From contig NZ_CP025096.1 of the NCBI RefSeq assembly GCF_002831565.1, positions 7,927,014-7,991,013 on the forward strand: DNA of 64,000 nucleotides. Reading direction: 5' to 3'. The notes below the pieces were generated by a model. That model made no database searches. It saw only the letters and a program-made list of their open reading frames with translations, and had not been told where the DNA came from. The position numbers were made by a program, and so were the translations under genes. Each line of letters begins with the position of its first letter. The stretch's first letter is position 1. Below are positions 1 to 7,675 of the stretch, piece by piece. Source of the DNA: Spirosoma pollinicola. GTDB taxonomy: Bacteria > Bacteroidota > Bacteroidia > Cytophagales > Spirosomataceae.

Positions 1-2
1 TC

Positions 3-1814
3 GATGATTTTCGCTTTGTGATGATCAACGACGCCGGGCTGCGTATGAGCGGCTTCACGCATGAGCAGCTAATCGGTAAAACCGTCTGGGAAATTTATCC
101 GGCTACGGGCATCAACGGGTTATTTGACCAATATGTGCAGGTATGCCAGACCGGCGAACCCCTGTTGGGCGAGACGTATTACCCGGAATATGACCTCTGG
201 CGGGCCTACACCTTAGTACGGGTAGCCGGAGGGGTAATGATTAACTATACCGATATTACGCCCCAAAAAAAGCAGGAAGAAATCATTAGCCGACAGGCTC
301 AAATGCTGCATGGCATTCTGGAATCGGTGTCGGCGGGCATTATTGTCCTGAAACCCGTTTGGAGTTCATTACGGTCTGACAGTCAAATTATTAATTTCAG
401 CTTTGTGCTGGTTAATTCGGCATTTCAGGCTGCTTTTTCCCTGGGTACTACCGATGTCGCCGGGCAGCTGCTGACCCACCTGCTGCCCCGGTCTCAGGAG
501 TCGGGCCTGCTGAGTCGCTGCATGATGGCGGCTGAGATGAACCACGCCCACCAGTTTGAGATGCCCAACCGAACGGATGGATCCACCCGCTGGTATCTGG
601 TGACCATTACCACGCAAGGCGACCAGCTTATCCTATTGCTGACCGACGTTACGGACTCCCGCCAGCTTCAGGTGACTCATCACTTTCAGTCCGAACTGGC
701 CTTGCGCCAGAGTGAGCAGCGATACCGGTCGATGGTCGAAAACATCAATGAAGTCGTTTATCAAACTGACTGCGAACGCAAACTGATCTACCTAAATCCC
801 TACTGGACGACCCTGACCGGCTACACCATCGAGGAGTCGATTGGCCAAATAGGGGATAATTTTTACGGCCCCCAGACAGACCAGCTTCAAACCCGTCAAA
901 CCTTTGAGGACCTCATGGCGCAACGCATCACTTCGGCAAGGCTGGAGGTGAGAATTCAGCATAAAGACGGTAGCCACCGCTGGGCCGATCTCTACATGCA
1001 GGTACAGGTTGACGCGGCTGGCCAGCCCACAGGCCTAGCGGGTCTGATTGCCGATATCACCGACCGCAAAAACCGCGAGCTGATGCTCCAGCAATCGCTA
1101 GAGAAGGAAAAGGCGCTTAACCAGCTCAAATCGCAGTTTGTGACTACAGCCTCCCACGAGTTTCGCACCCCGCTGACTACTATCCAGTCCAGCGTCGAGT
1201 TGATCAAACTCTACATGGATATTCCCGGCGAAAAGGTCCTGCCTACCATTCATCGGCACCTGAATGTGATCGAAAAGGAGATCAGTCACTTCAGCAGTTT
1301 GCTTTCGGATGTGCTTACCTACGGCAGGATCGAAGCGGGTAAAATGCCTTTTAATCCCGAGCCAACCGATCTGCCCACCCTGATCGATGAACTGCTGACG
1401 ACCCATTTCAGCCACCGGTCGGATGGGCGAAGCGTGAAGGTGTTACTCACTGGCAAATCCCATCTGCTCCAGGTCGACCCCAAACTGCTGGGCCATGTAC
1501 TGATCAATCTGCTCACTAACGCCTTCAAGTTCTCGAAAACCAACCCCATGCTCAACGTGGTGTTTGCGCCTGACCGGGTGCAGGTGATGGTGATCGACAA
1601 GGGCATCGGTATTCCAGCCGACGAGCAGGCCAACCTGTTCAGCACGTTTTTCCGGGCACGCAACGCCAGTAACATTCAGGGGACGGGGATGGGGCTGGTA
1701 ATTGCCCGCGAGTTCGTGCGTCAACACGAAGGCGATATTACGGTACAGAGTGAGGAAAATGCAGGGACTACCTTCACCATCGCCCTGCCCGCTACTCGGC
1801 CTGGGGCAGTGTAG
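3..1814 (+). CDS. PAS-domain sensor histidine kinase (5' partial)
   Basis: Cytoplasmic-looking sensor kinase that would autophosphorylate on histidine and pass the phosphate to an unseen response regulator. The frame is open to the left edge: codons before the GTG at 18 read DDFRF and continue a PAS fold, so the true start lies outside the window. Counting from 18, there are three PAS-like regions (about residues 1-75, 95-210 and 232-350; the last ends in a PAC-like ADITDRKN stretch), then HisKA with the H-box SHEFRTPLTT (His380) and an HATPase with N-box LLTNAFKFS, G1 DKGIGIP and G2 GTGMGLVIA. No membrane segment is visible in the part present. Signal sensed is unknown. No receiver domain follows and no regulator gene is adjacent downstream. 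The kinase assignment is secure; the role is not. Confidence 0.93.
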   Translation, partial: DDFRFVMINDAGLRMSGFTHEQLIGKTVWEIYPATGINGLFDQYVQVCQTGEPLLGETYYPEYDLWRAYTLVRVAGGVMINYTDITPQKKQEEIISRQAQMLHGILESVSAGIIVLKPVWSSLRSDSQIINFSFVLVNSAFQAAFSLGTTDVAGQLLTHLLPRSQESGLLSRCMMAAEMNHAHQFEMPNRTDGSTRWYLVTITTQGDQLILLLTDVTDSRQLQVTHHFQSELALRQSEQRYRSMVENINEVVYQTDCERKLIYLNPYWTTLTGYTIEESIGQIGDNFYGPQTDQLQTRQTFEDLMAQRITSARLEVRIQHKDGSHRWADLYMQVQVDAAGQPTGLAGLIADITDRKNRELMLQQSLEKEKALNQLKSQFVTTASHEFRTPLTTIQSSVELIKLYMDIPGEKVLPTIHRHLNVIEKEISHFSSLLSDVLTYGRIEAGKMPFNPEPTDLPTLIDELLTTHFSHRSDGRSVKVLLTGKSHLLQVDPKLLGHVLINLLTNAFKFSKTNPMLNVVFAPDRVQVMVIDKGIGIPADEQANLFSTFFRARNASNIQGTGMGLVIAREFVRQHEGDITVQSEENAGTTFTIALPATRPGAV

Positions 1815-1923
1815 CGGGCAGGGTTTTATTAGTAACTGGAACGCCCGGCGGCCCGGAAAGAATTATGCAAAGTAGATTGCCGCCCGGCATTTTGGGTCTA
1901 TGGAAAGCATAAAAAAGCCTGGG

Positions 1924-1971
1924 GTGAATTAGGTTAAGCGGCCGTTCCAATGGCCGCTTAACCTAATTCAC
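1924..1971. terminator. 20-bp perfect inverted repeat downstream of the sensor kinase
   Basis: Perfect 20-nt arms at 1924-1943 and 1952-1971 with an 8-nt loop. No U-tract follows on the plus strand. On the minus strand a run of six T lies a few bases beyond the stem. It probably ends transcription of the kinase, but the unusually long perfect stem could also be a protein-binding site or the trace of a mobile element. Confidence 0.55.
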
Positions 1972-2018
1972 TCTACCGTCTGGACACAATCAGTCATACT
2001 GTTATCTTTGACTAAAAA

Positions 2019-2261
2019 GTGCAGGCCAGCCGTCTAACTGTATTGAAGGACAAGCAATTGCAGGCCAGTCCATCCGCCAACTCGCTACCAAATCAGCAAG
2101 CTAAATCCTGTTATCGGTTTATAGCCAATGAGAATGTGCCAGAGGAGGCAATCATCCGCAACATGGCCGCTAACTGTCAGACGTGTGCCGCCGATAGGCC
2201 TCTGCTCTGTATTCGGGATACTAGTGTTTTCGTCGACACAGTACTTCTTAGCGATATTTAG
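2019..2261 (+). pseudogene. IS4/Tn5-like transposase, N-terminal remnant
   Basis: About 80 codons that resemble the N-terminal DNA-binding domain of Tn5/IS50-type (IS4 superfamily) transposases: a SLPNQ segment, then CYRFIANENVPEEAI, corresponding to the usual AAYRFxxNExVxxEAIL, then LLCIRDTSVF corresponding to VLAVQDTT. The catalytic DDE core that should follow is absent: the frame stops at 2261 and the next 260 bases do not continue the homology. A stop codon lies one codon before the GTG at 2019, so the 5' end is also missing or altered. It is a dead fragment lying between the sensor kinase and the left side of the integrated element, which marks this as an insertion-prone spot. Confidence 0.6.
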
Positions 2262-2526
2262 ACAAGAAGTAGCTTGAAATCCCTTTTAAAGGCTTATAGT
2301 GTAGGTTGAGTAGCGTTACCCTGACGTGACGTGTATGTTTATTTCCGTATAGCCCTCCCCTACTCAACTGGCAGTTTTCGTCCAATAATAAGGTAGCGAA
2401 TGCTATTTAATGAACTCGTTATTTTGCTATCAATGAATGAGTTGTGTAACTATCAACTGCCGCTGGAAATCGTTCACTTATACCTCCAATTAAATATAGT
2501 AAGTTCAGACGTTTAATATACTCAGC

Positions 2527-2766
2527 TTACATTTCAGATGCCGTATTTTCCATATACTCCTCGATAGTTCCTAGAGATAAAGGAGTGGTAGTTGTCTCAT
2601 TTACTAAACTCATTATGATTAATGTTTTGAACGTTACACGGCTTAATTCGTGCTGTATGATAAAACTTAAGAGGAGAGTATTATTTCGTTGCCATGATTG
2701 GCAAATAGCTAGACGAGTTTTTGGATGAAACATTCTAGTTAAGTCGCAGGACGGGCTTTTCGTCAA
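2527..2766 (-). CDS. hypothetical short protein, weakly supported
   Basis: A 79-codon frame that would start with TTG overlapping the stop of the RadA-like gene (shared TTGA), so translational coupling is possible. The product has no recognisable domain, is rich in Thr/Ser/Leu, and has no clear signal peptide or membrane helix. The only support is the position and the overlap. It could easily be a chance frame in the A/T-rich left edge of the integrated element. Confidence 0.25.
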   Translation of the reverse strand: MTKSPSCDLTRMFHPKTRLAICQSWQRNNTLLLSFIIQHELSRVTFKTLIIMSLVNETTTTPLSLGTIEEYMENTASEM

Positions 2767-3713
2767 AACACTTTCAACGACTTTCCCACTGCACCAAAGC
2801 GGTTTTTTTCAGTTGTAGCTATTCCTTTTTCAACACGAATGATGACATCTACTTCATGCCCCCACGAGCCATCACCTCTGTATTGTTGGCCATCTTTGTG
2901 AGCATGAGTAATAAAAACATGCGAAATTGATTTCTCAAACTCCGGTATGTGATAATCATTAGCGGCTGCGCTCACGTAAAAAGGCGTAATTCCCAATTTA
3001 GTGACACTGTCATAAAATACCGCTTTGAAGGGAGCTATCTGAAATACATTATTGTTCACTAATACCTGTTTCCATTCTGTTTCACTATTGGGTAATCGAT
3101 TTAGGAAAAGGCACCGGTTCGTATTCTGTCCCGTAAGAGTCCGCCGTTGTTTATCCAGAAGAGTTGGGCTATTCAATGCTTCCTCGCCAGAAATGTAAGC
3201 TAGTTGACAATTATTTGATATTTCATTAGCCAACGCCATACTAAATGTAGATTTACCACTGCCTGGAAGTCCCCAAATCAGGATCTTGAATGGGTAAGCC
3301 AATTCCACTAGAAAATCGGCATATTTTTGTGAAAGCGCTACCTTATCAACCCTTAATTTTTTTGACTCTGCTAAGGATTCTCCTGCCTTTAGAATTTGCA
3401 GAGAACCTCCAACTCCTGTATTGGCAATGGTAGAGGAGGTTGCTTTAGGAGGCCCATTGAGGGACGTTTCTGCCATTTTAAAGAGCAGATCAATCCCCTT
3501 CTTCGCTGTATACTGACCCAGGTTCGTACTACCTGTACGGGGCGTTGTCCGGTCTTGTCCGGCTTTGTCCGCGTTTATTGCCCCATTTACTCCTGCCATG
3601 GATATTTCCCCATGTCGTTTATAGTACTTTCGGCAAGCATCGGAGCAGAAACGCATATTGATTTTACCGCTGCACGTTTTACCGCAGTTTTGACATTTTT
3701 TGTCGTGTGACAT
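2763..3713 (-). CDS. RadA/Sms-like ATPase with N-terminal Cys cluster, no Lon domain
   Basis: 316-residue P-loop ATPase. Residues 7-27 hold CQNC and CSDAC, a probable zinc-binding knuckle. A Gly/Ser/Thr linker of about 90 residues follows, then Walker A GLPGSGKST (148-156), a YISGEEAL segment like the YVSGEES of RadA, Walker B AVFYDS (231-236), an HAHKDG segment and a C-terminal KNRFG (303-307). KNRFG and the SGEE segment are hallmarks of RadA/Sms, the ATPase that processes recombination intermediates and drives branch migration in RecA-mediated strand exchange. Host RadA is about 450 residues and ends in a Lon-protease-like domain; here the protein stops just after KNRFG, and the Cys cluster differs from the usual RadA zinc finger. 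The gene lies in the A/T-rich element with the integrase and an Xis-like gene, so I infer an element-borne recombination or replication helper. A 10-nt unit is repeated three times at 3541-3570, in the linker-coding part. Confidence 0.7.
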   Translation of the reverse strand: MSHDKKCQNCGKTCSGKINMRFCSDACRKYYKRHGEISMAGVNGAINADKAGQDRTTPRTGSTNLGQYTAKKGIDLLFKMAETSLNGPPKATSSTIANTGVGGSLQILKAGESLAESKKLRVDKVALSQKYADFLVELAYPFKILIWGLPGSGKSTFSMALANEISNNCQLAYISGEEALNSPTLLDKQRRTLTGQNTNRCLFLNRLPNSETEWKQVLVNNNVFQIAPFKAVFYDSVTKLGITPFYVSAAANDYHIPEFEKSISHVFITHAHKDGQQYRGDGSWGHEVDVIIRVEKGIATTEKNRFGAVGKSLKVF

Positions 3714-3886
3714 TTGAGTATGGAGTTAAGAGAGAAAGGTTAACAGCTTCGCAATACCCAGGGATAGGTATATCCTGGCACTGGCTTCGGCACAAGTAAA
3801 GGGGACATGTAGGGGTGGGTTGGTGTTGCTACTTTCCTTAGATGCGGCCCCTAGCTTATGGGTATCAGCTTTATTAATGGGGCTGC

Positions 3887-4171
3887 TCATTTTCTGATGG
3901 ATTTATTAGCGGCCATCACTTCACTTTTAAGGTAGCGTACCTGATTGCCAATCCGACGCGGATTAAGAATCCCCTTTTTATCCCAAGACCAGATCGTGAC
4001 TGTCGATACTTTTAAAAAGTCAGCGGTTTCGCAGCGGGTCCAAAGTATATCAGCATCAGGAACGGGTGCAACCGATTTTTCTTTTAATAGTTGTTTTAAC
4101 TCACCGATTTCCTGGCGGAGCTGGTAAACAGCCTCTGGTAACTGGTCGAATGTAAGCGGTATTTTATACAT
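3887..4171 (-). CDS. excisionase-like helix-turn-helix protein (HTH_17 / MerR-like)
   Basis: 94 residues. The N-terminal half (about 10-35) is a short amphipathic, probably coiled-coil stretch (LPEAVYQLRQEIGELKQLL). Residues 45-90 form a small winged-helix DNA-binding domain of the HTH_17 type: ILWTRCETADFLKVSTVTIW, then NPRRIGNQVRYLKSEV. In Bacteroidota such proteins are usual companions of tyrosine integrases and may act as excisionase (Xis) or element repressor. It is read in the same direction as the integrase and the RadA-like gene and sits between them. Its leader contains a 23-bp hairpin. The DNA-binding class is secure; the excisionase role is inferred from context only. Confidence 0.75.
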   Translation of the reverse strand: MYKIPLTFDQLPEAVYQLRQEIGELKQLLKEKSVAPVPDADILWTRCETADFLKVSTVTIWSWDKKGILNPRRIGNQVRYLKSEVMAANKSIRK

Positions 4172-4221
4172 GAGTTGGCTCTATTTTTCACCAAAACTAT
4201 GCGGTTATCGTAGTAAAGAAT

Positions 4222-4270
4222 TAAGCCCTTTACAAGCGCAACCCCCAGGGTTGCGCTTGTAAAGGGCTTA
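4222..4270. terminator. 23-bp perfect hairpin between HTH gene and integrase module
   Basis: Arms at 4222-4244 and 4248-4270 are perfectly complementary with a 3-nt CCA loop. It lies between the end of the gene at 4342 and the start of the HTH gene at 4171, so it may end the integrase transcript. There is no T-run on either side, so it could instead be an operator or a structured RNA leader. Confidence 0.5.
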
Positions 4271-4341
4271 TAGTCAGTATTATGAAATTTTGAAATGTTT
4301 TTTACAACCCCACTTACAACCTGGTTGTATTTTTAATCAAT

Positions 4342-5283
4342 TTACCCAATTGCTTTAATATAGCTTAAGTCGGCTTGTGCGTATTCAATGGCAGTTCCCC
4401 AATCGTCAAGTAAACATATTGCTTTTTCTATGTGGGGGATAACCGACTTTTGACGACGATTCGTCTCAACCTTGTAGTGTCTAAAATCGTTATATAAACT
4501 ATCCGCACTTACACCATATTTAACAGCTTCCTCTTCACGGATCATCTTTCGAGACTTTCCGCCCTCAAAGTAGCCTATCTTATCTAAGTACACCAACATT
4601 AGAGCGATTGCGGGCACTGTTAACTTTTCATCTGAATTAGAAAAGGAAGGCTTTATATCATTAGTAGGCGTATTGGAATGGTTTAGATTTATTTTGGCTA
4701 CTAACCACTTAATGAACTCCCCTAAAGCATAAGCCTTTTCAATGGACTTTTGGTCGTCGCTTACGCTATCAATAAAGGTTATCCAAGTTCCAATTTTTAA
4801 AGGTTCTTCAGGTGCTGGCTTAGGCTTTACTATCTTTTCAAGCTGAATAACTATTGATCTTTGACTGGCGATCTTGATTAATTTATCAGTAAAGAAATCG
4901 ATGGATTCAGTTTGGTAGGCGGGCCAATCCGCATAGGTCTCTAATTGAGTGATAGCGTTTTTAAGCGATTCCTGAAGCATTGATGTATAAGTCTTTTCAG
5001 GCTCAATCAGTCTTACCTCCTCTACTTGAAATTCTCTTTTTAGGCCATTTAACTCCTTGTGTATTCGATCAGTTAATGGTCCTCCAATGGCTAGGCGTTG
5101 ATTTTCAAGCGTAAAGGGTACTTCTTCGTCTAAAAATTTCCCTAGTGATTCCACCATATTTTTGCCAATGGCTGAAGGATCATTAACAGATTCGGATTTC
5201 ATATTTAATATTTTTAAATTCTCATAATGCCTATTGGGCTTTTGTTCGTTGCAACTGTTTAAAATAAGAGTTGGCTTTTTCAA
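4342..5283 (-). CDS. hypothetical protein translationally coupled to the integrase
   Basis: 313 residues, no family recognised. Its ATG overlaps the stop of the integrase gene by four bases, so the two are almost certainly co-translated. There is no signal peptide or membrane segment. The protein is Lys/Glu/Ile-rich and looks mostly helical. The C-terminal third (about 220-290) holds a segment around VPAIALMLVYLDKIGYF followed by a Lys/Arg-rich stretch and YGVSADSLYNDFRHYK, which could be a DNA-binding region. Coupling to the integrase suggests a role in recombination directionality, replication or maintenance of the element, but nothing in the sequence shows a biochemical activity. Base composition is A/T-rich like the rest of the element. 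Confidence 0.75.
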   Translation of the reverse strand: MKKPTLILNSCNEQKPNRHYENLKILNMKSESVNDPSAIGKNMVESLGKFLDEEVPFTLENQRLAIGGPLTDRIHKELNGLKREFQVEEVRLIEPEKTYTSMLQESLKNAITQLETYADWPAYQTESIDFFTDKLIKIASQRSIVIQLEKIVKPKPAPEEPLKIGTWITFIDSVSDDQKSIEKAYALGEFIKWLVAKINLNHSNTPTNDIKPSFSNSDEKLTVPAIALMLVYLDKIGYFEGGKSRKMIREEEAVKYGVSADSLYNDFRHYKVETNRRQKSVIPHIEKAICLLDDWGTAIEYAQADLSYIKAIG

Positions 5284-6587
5284 CTGGCAATCGTAAACGG
5301 TGTTCCCTGTAATTGTTTCTGCCAGTGTAAGGCCATCACTTTAGCGTGTTGCTCTCGGTCAAGTTTAATGTATTGCATAAAGGCTTTTTCAGTCCGGTGC
5401 CCGGTTATCTGCATAATAGTTAGTGCTGGTATACCTAGCAGGTACATATTTGTCGCAAATGACCTACGCGCAGTGTGTGTGCTAACCATCTGCCATTTTT
5501 CGAACGCTTTTGTTATACGTTTACCCCCCTTAGTCTGTGCTTTGCTCTCTATGCTGTTTATTCCTGCTAACTGACATACCTCCTTTAGATAGTCATTCAT
5601 TTTCTGGTTGGAAATACTGCGTGGTAAGGCGCCATTATATTTTTTCAGCATGACCTTTACTATCTCATGGCAGGGTATAACCACTTTGTCAGCAGTTTTC
5701 TGTTGCTCAATACGTATAAGTCCGTCTTTGATGTATTCTGGTCGTAGATTAGTTAAATCAGAGAAACGAAGGCCAGTGTAACAACCGACTAAAAACAGGT
5801 CTCTGACTCGCTCTAACCGCTCAATTTTAGAAAGGTCTAATTCTTGTAAGCGTTCTAATTCCAGTTCGCTTAGATAAACGTTGTCAGCGTCCTCTTTAAC
5901 CACCTTAAACTTTCGGCTTCTATAATCTTGCTTTACATTAATACCCCTTGCCGATGCATCGTTAAGAAACACTTTTAAGGTTTGTAAATATTTGCCCACG
6001 TTGTTAGTTGCAAAGCCTTTTGTTGAGGTTAGATGGGATGTGAAGGCATCATAAAAATCTAAATCAATTGTATCGAAGTCAATCTTACGTCGATAAGTGA
6101 TTGCAAACTCCCTCAGGACTTTCAGTACGGTTTGATATTTTTGAATAGTTCGGCGTTCTAGGTGTTTACCCGTTTCAATGTTCACCCGGTTAGGCGCAGA
6201 TTCAATAAAGTCAGCTATAAATGTAAATAAGGCAGGTTCAGTTGGCTCGATTGGTGCTACTTCAACAATGGGATTCAGGTAAGAATCTATTTGAGCCTTT
6301 ACAGTCTCTTTAGTCAAACTGCGGGTAGAACGTAAGTCTATAATGATACTGTCAATACTTTTTTGTGTATTATCTAAATATGTGTTGATTTTGTCTTTAT
6401 CTGTGGCATCGAGTACATTTTTTACTCGTTGCTTGCTTTCGTTCCAATGAGCAGGAACGACTTTGAAGCCAGTGCCAATATTAATGCGCTGGTTCTCGAA
6501 CCTAACAACGCAGTTTATAGGTGTAGATGTCTTTGCATTAGGGTCTCTTAATAAGTAGTTGACGTGTGAATCTGATTTCCGGGCCAT
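5280..6587 (-). CDS. tyrosine site-specific integrase of an integrated element
   Basis: 435-residue tyrosine recombinase that would integrate and excise the element. Three parts are visible: an N-terminal arm-type DNA-binding region (about 1-105), a SAM-like core-binding domain (about 118-225) and the catalytic domain. Catalytic residues are all present: Arg274 in TGLRFSDL, a candidate Lys297, His371 and Arg374 in HTARRSF, His397 in TGHRTE and the nucleophile Tyr406 in MQYIKL. The length suits Bacteroidota integrases with an arm-binding domain. It is the first gene of a leftward series. Its upstream region has repeated TGTACGG sites, as expected for arm-type or regulatory sites near the attachment site. 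It seems intact and is probably active or recently active. Confidence 0.93.
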   Translation of the reverse strand: MARKSDSHVNYLLRDPNAKTSTPINCVVRFENQRINIGTGFKVVPAHWNESKQRVKNVLDATDKDKINTYLDNTQKSIDSIIIDLRSTRSLTKETVKAQIDSYLNPIVEVAPIEPTEPALFTFIADFIESAPNRVNIETGKHLERRTIQKYQTVLKVLREFAITYRRKIDFDTIDLDFYDAFTSHLTSTKGFATNNVGKYLQTLKVFLNDASARGINVKQDYRSRKFKVVKEDADNVYLSELELERLQELDLSKIERLERVRDLFLVGCYTGLRFSDLTNLRPEYIKDGLIRIEQQKTADKVVIPCHEIVKVMLKKYNGALPRSISNQKMNDYLKEVCQLAGINSIESKAQTKGGKRITKAFEKWQMVSTHTARRSFATNMYLLGIPALTIMQITGHRTEKAFMQYIKLDREQHAKVMALHWQKQLQGTPFTIAS

Positions 6588-6603
6588 ATACAGAGTTAAT
6601 TAA

Positions 6604-6648
6604 TTCCGTACACCAAATGTACGGCTGTGTACGGTTATGTGTACGGAA
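6604..6648. promoter_or_regulatory. TGTACGG repeat cluster upstream of integrase
   Basis: Three direct copies of TGTACGG start at 6618, 6628 and 6640, and an inverted copy CCGTACA lies at 6606-6612. The outermost copies form the inverted pair TTCCGTACAC / GTGTACGGAA. Spacing of 10 and 12 bp puts the copies on one face of the helix. The cluster starts 17 bp upstream of the integrase ATG. It fits integrase arm-type sites or an operator for the HTH protein. Confidence 0.55.
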
Positions 6649-6804
6649 TAGCTTAATTTATTTTAATTCACCCTTATCTCAATTTACTTGTAAAAAGATG
6701 AAAATCCCCATTTAAAGTTAAATAGGGCCATTTTTAGTCGTTTTTGACACTATGGTTAAAAGTTAAAATTAAGTAGGGGATAGTCCAGCTCCCGCTACTA
6801 AGCT

Positions 6805-6845
6805 AAAAGTCAATCACTTGTTCATCAAGAGGTTGACTTTTTTCG
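6805..6845 (+). terminator. intrinsic terminator
   Basis: Outer arms AAAAGTCAA (6805-6813) and TTGACTTTT (6833-6841) enclose an inner CTTG/CAAG stem. A T-run continues to 6843 and another follows at 6846-6850. Reads on the plus strand. Confidence 0.65.
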
Positions 6846-6979
6846 TTTTTAAATAGGGTCGGATTCGGGGATGAACTTGATTATTCTGCCAATGAGCACA
6901 GGGAATAATGAATTGGTAGTGGCTTAACTGCGTTGGTCGGCGAAAAAAGCGGATTTATATGTAGGCTGATTATCGTATC

Positions 6980-7096
6980 ATGGACCGTGACTTTTTTGAG
7001 AAGCAAATGGTTCGGCAAGCCAGTCTTTTTAGCGTGTTCGAAGAGCAAGATGTTTTTGGCTCAGAGTTAGGCGGATGGGTCCGGCGAAAAAAATGA
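6980..7096 (+). CDS. small hypothetical protein (38 aa), weak
   Basis: ATG at 6980, TGA at 7094-7096. The product contains FEKQMVRQASLF and ends in ELGGWVRRKK; it is charged, with no membrane segment. No homologue is recognised. The amino-acid usage looks protein-like, so it may be a small gene or the C-terminal scrap of an older gene lost when the element inserted. Confidence 0.3.
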   Translation: MDRDFFEKQMVRQASLFSVFEEQDVFGSELGGWVRRKK

Positions 7097-7170
7097 TAAA
7101 TAATCTAACTCTATTTCGAGGAGCACAATAAAATTAGTTAAGCATCGTTTTAGGTCTATTAGATAACTTT

Positions 7171-7204
7171 GAAAGCCCTGTCGGTCCAACCGATGGGGCT
7201 TTTT
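7171..7204 (+). terminator. intrinsic terminator
   Basis: AAAGCCC...GGGCTTTTT hairpin: the stem extends from 7172 to about 7201 with a CCA loop and ends in five T. It stands before the small gene at 7230, which argues against a start codon at 7169 for that gene. Confidence 0.75.
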
Positions 7205-7229
7205 CATGTCTCCCCAACCCTTATCTTTA

Positions 7230-7426
7230 TGGCTATGGAAGATGCTTCAACTCCATTACCCACCCCGCCCGATTCGCTAGCCACTCAGAGACAACAGGTG
7301 GAGGCAGCCTCTGATTTCCTGTCCATCTGTGATCGGTTATCCACGGGCTATGATAGTGGTTATTATTGGGAAGATGTGCAACGCGCACTTCGGATTGCCG
7401 CTGGCCTGGAGAAGTGGCCCGAGTAA
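7230..7426 (+). CDS. hypothetical small acidic protein
   Basis: A 65-residue protein if started at the ATG at 7230. The frame opens further upstream, but that part overlaps the intrinsic terminator, so the later start is preferred. The product begins with a Pro/Thr-rich segment, then VEAASDFLSICDRLSTGYDS and a C-terminal helix. There is no signal peptide and no known domain. It is a single gene between the terminator at 7171-7204 and the SusC promoter region. It could be a host orphan or part of the right edge of the integrated element. Confidence 0.4.
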
Positions 7427-7579
7427 ATCCGACTCTTGCAGACATGATATTGTAGATAATTGACTGGTCAACGACTCCAAAATCCCCAGTTACTCCATAA
7501 AACAGGCCGTATAAAAGATAATAGGTCCATTAGGTCGGAAATGCCTCGTTCCAGCAACTACACCATTAGGTTAGTTGGT

Positions 7580-7587
7580 TATTTTTG
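7580..7587 (+). promoter_or_regulatory. possible -7 box for the SusC operon
   Basis: TATTTTTG matches the Bacteroidota -7 consensus TAnnTTTG and lies 89 bp before the SusC start. No clear TTTG -33 box is seen at the usual distance, so the assignment is tentative. The rest of 7427-7675 shows nothing else. Confidence 0.3.
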
Positions 7588-7675
7588 TATTATTGTGTGA
7601 AATAAAAGTAGTATTTGTTGATAGAGTGCTACCTATGATCTAGAGTAAATTTTAGGTTAACTCAACGTAATCTTT

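Larger units (their letters stand above)
6649..7168. other. gene-poor stretch, possible right attachment region of the element
   Basis: About 520 bases with no convincing large gene. It holds an A/T-rich stretch, then at about 6777-6805 a sequence (GGGGATAGTCCAGCTCCCGC) that looks like the T-arm and 3' end of a tRNA or tmRNA, followed at once by an intrinsic terminator. That order, RNA 3' end then terminator, is typical of integrase attachment sites, but I did not find a matching copy on the left side of the element. A 38-codon frame lies at 6980-7096. Confidence 0.3.

Noticed and set aside
6649..6845. Complete tRNA or tmRNA gene
   Set aside because: Only a 3'-end-like segment is seen; no acceptor partner, D-arm or anticodon arm could be folded upstream.
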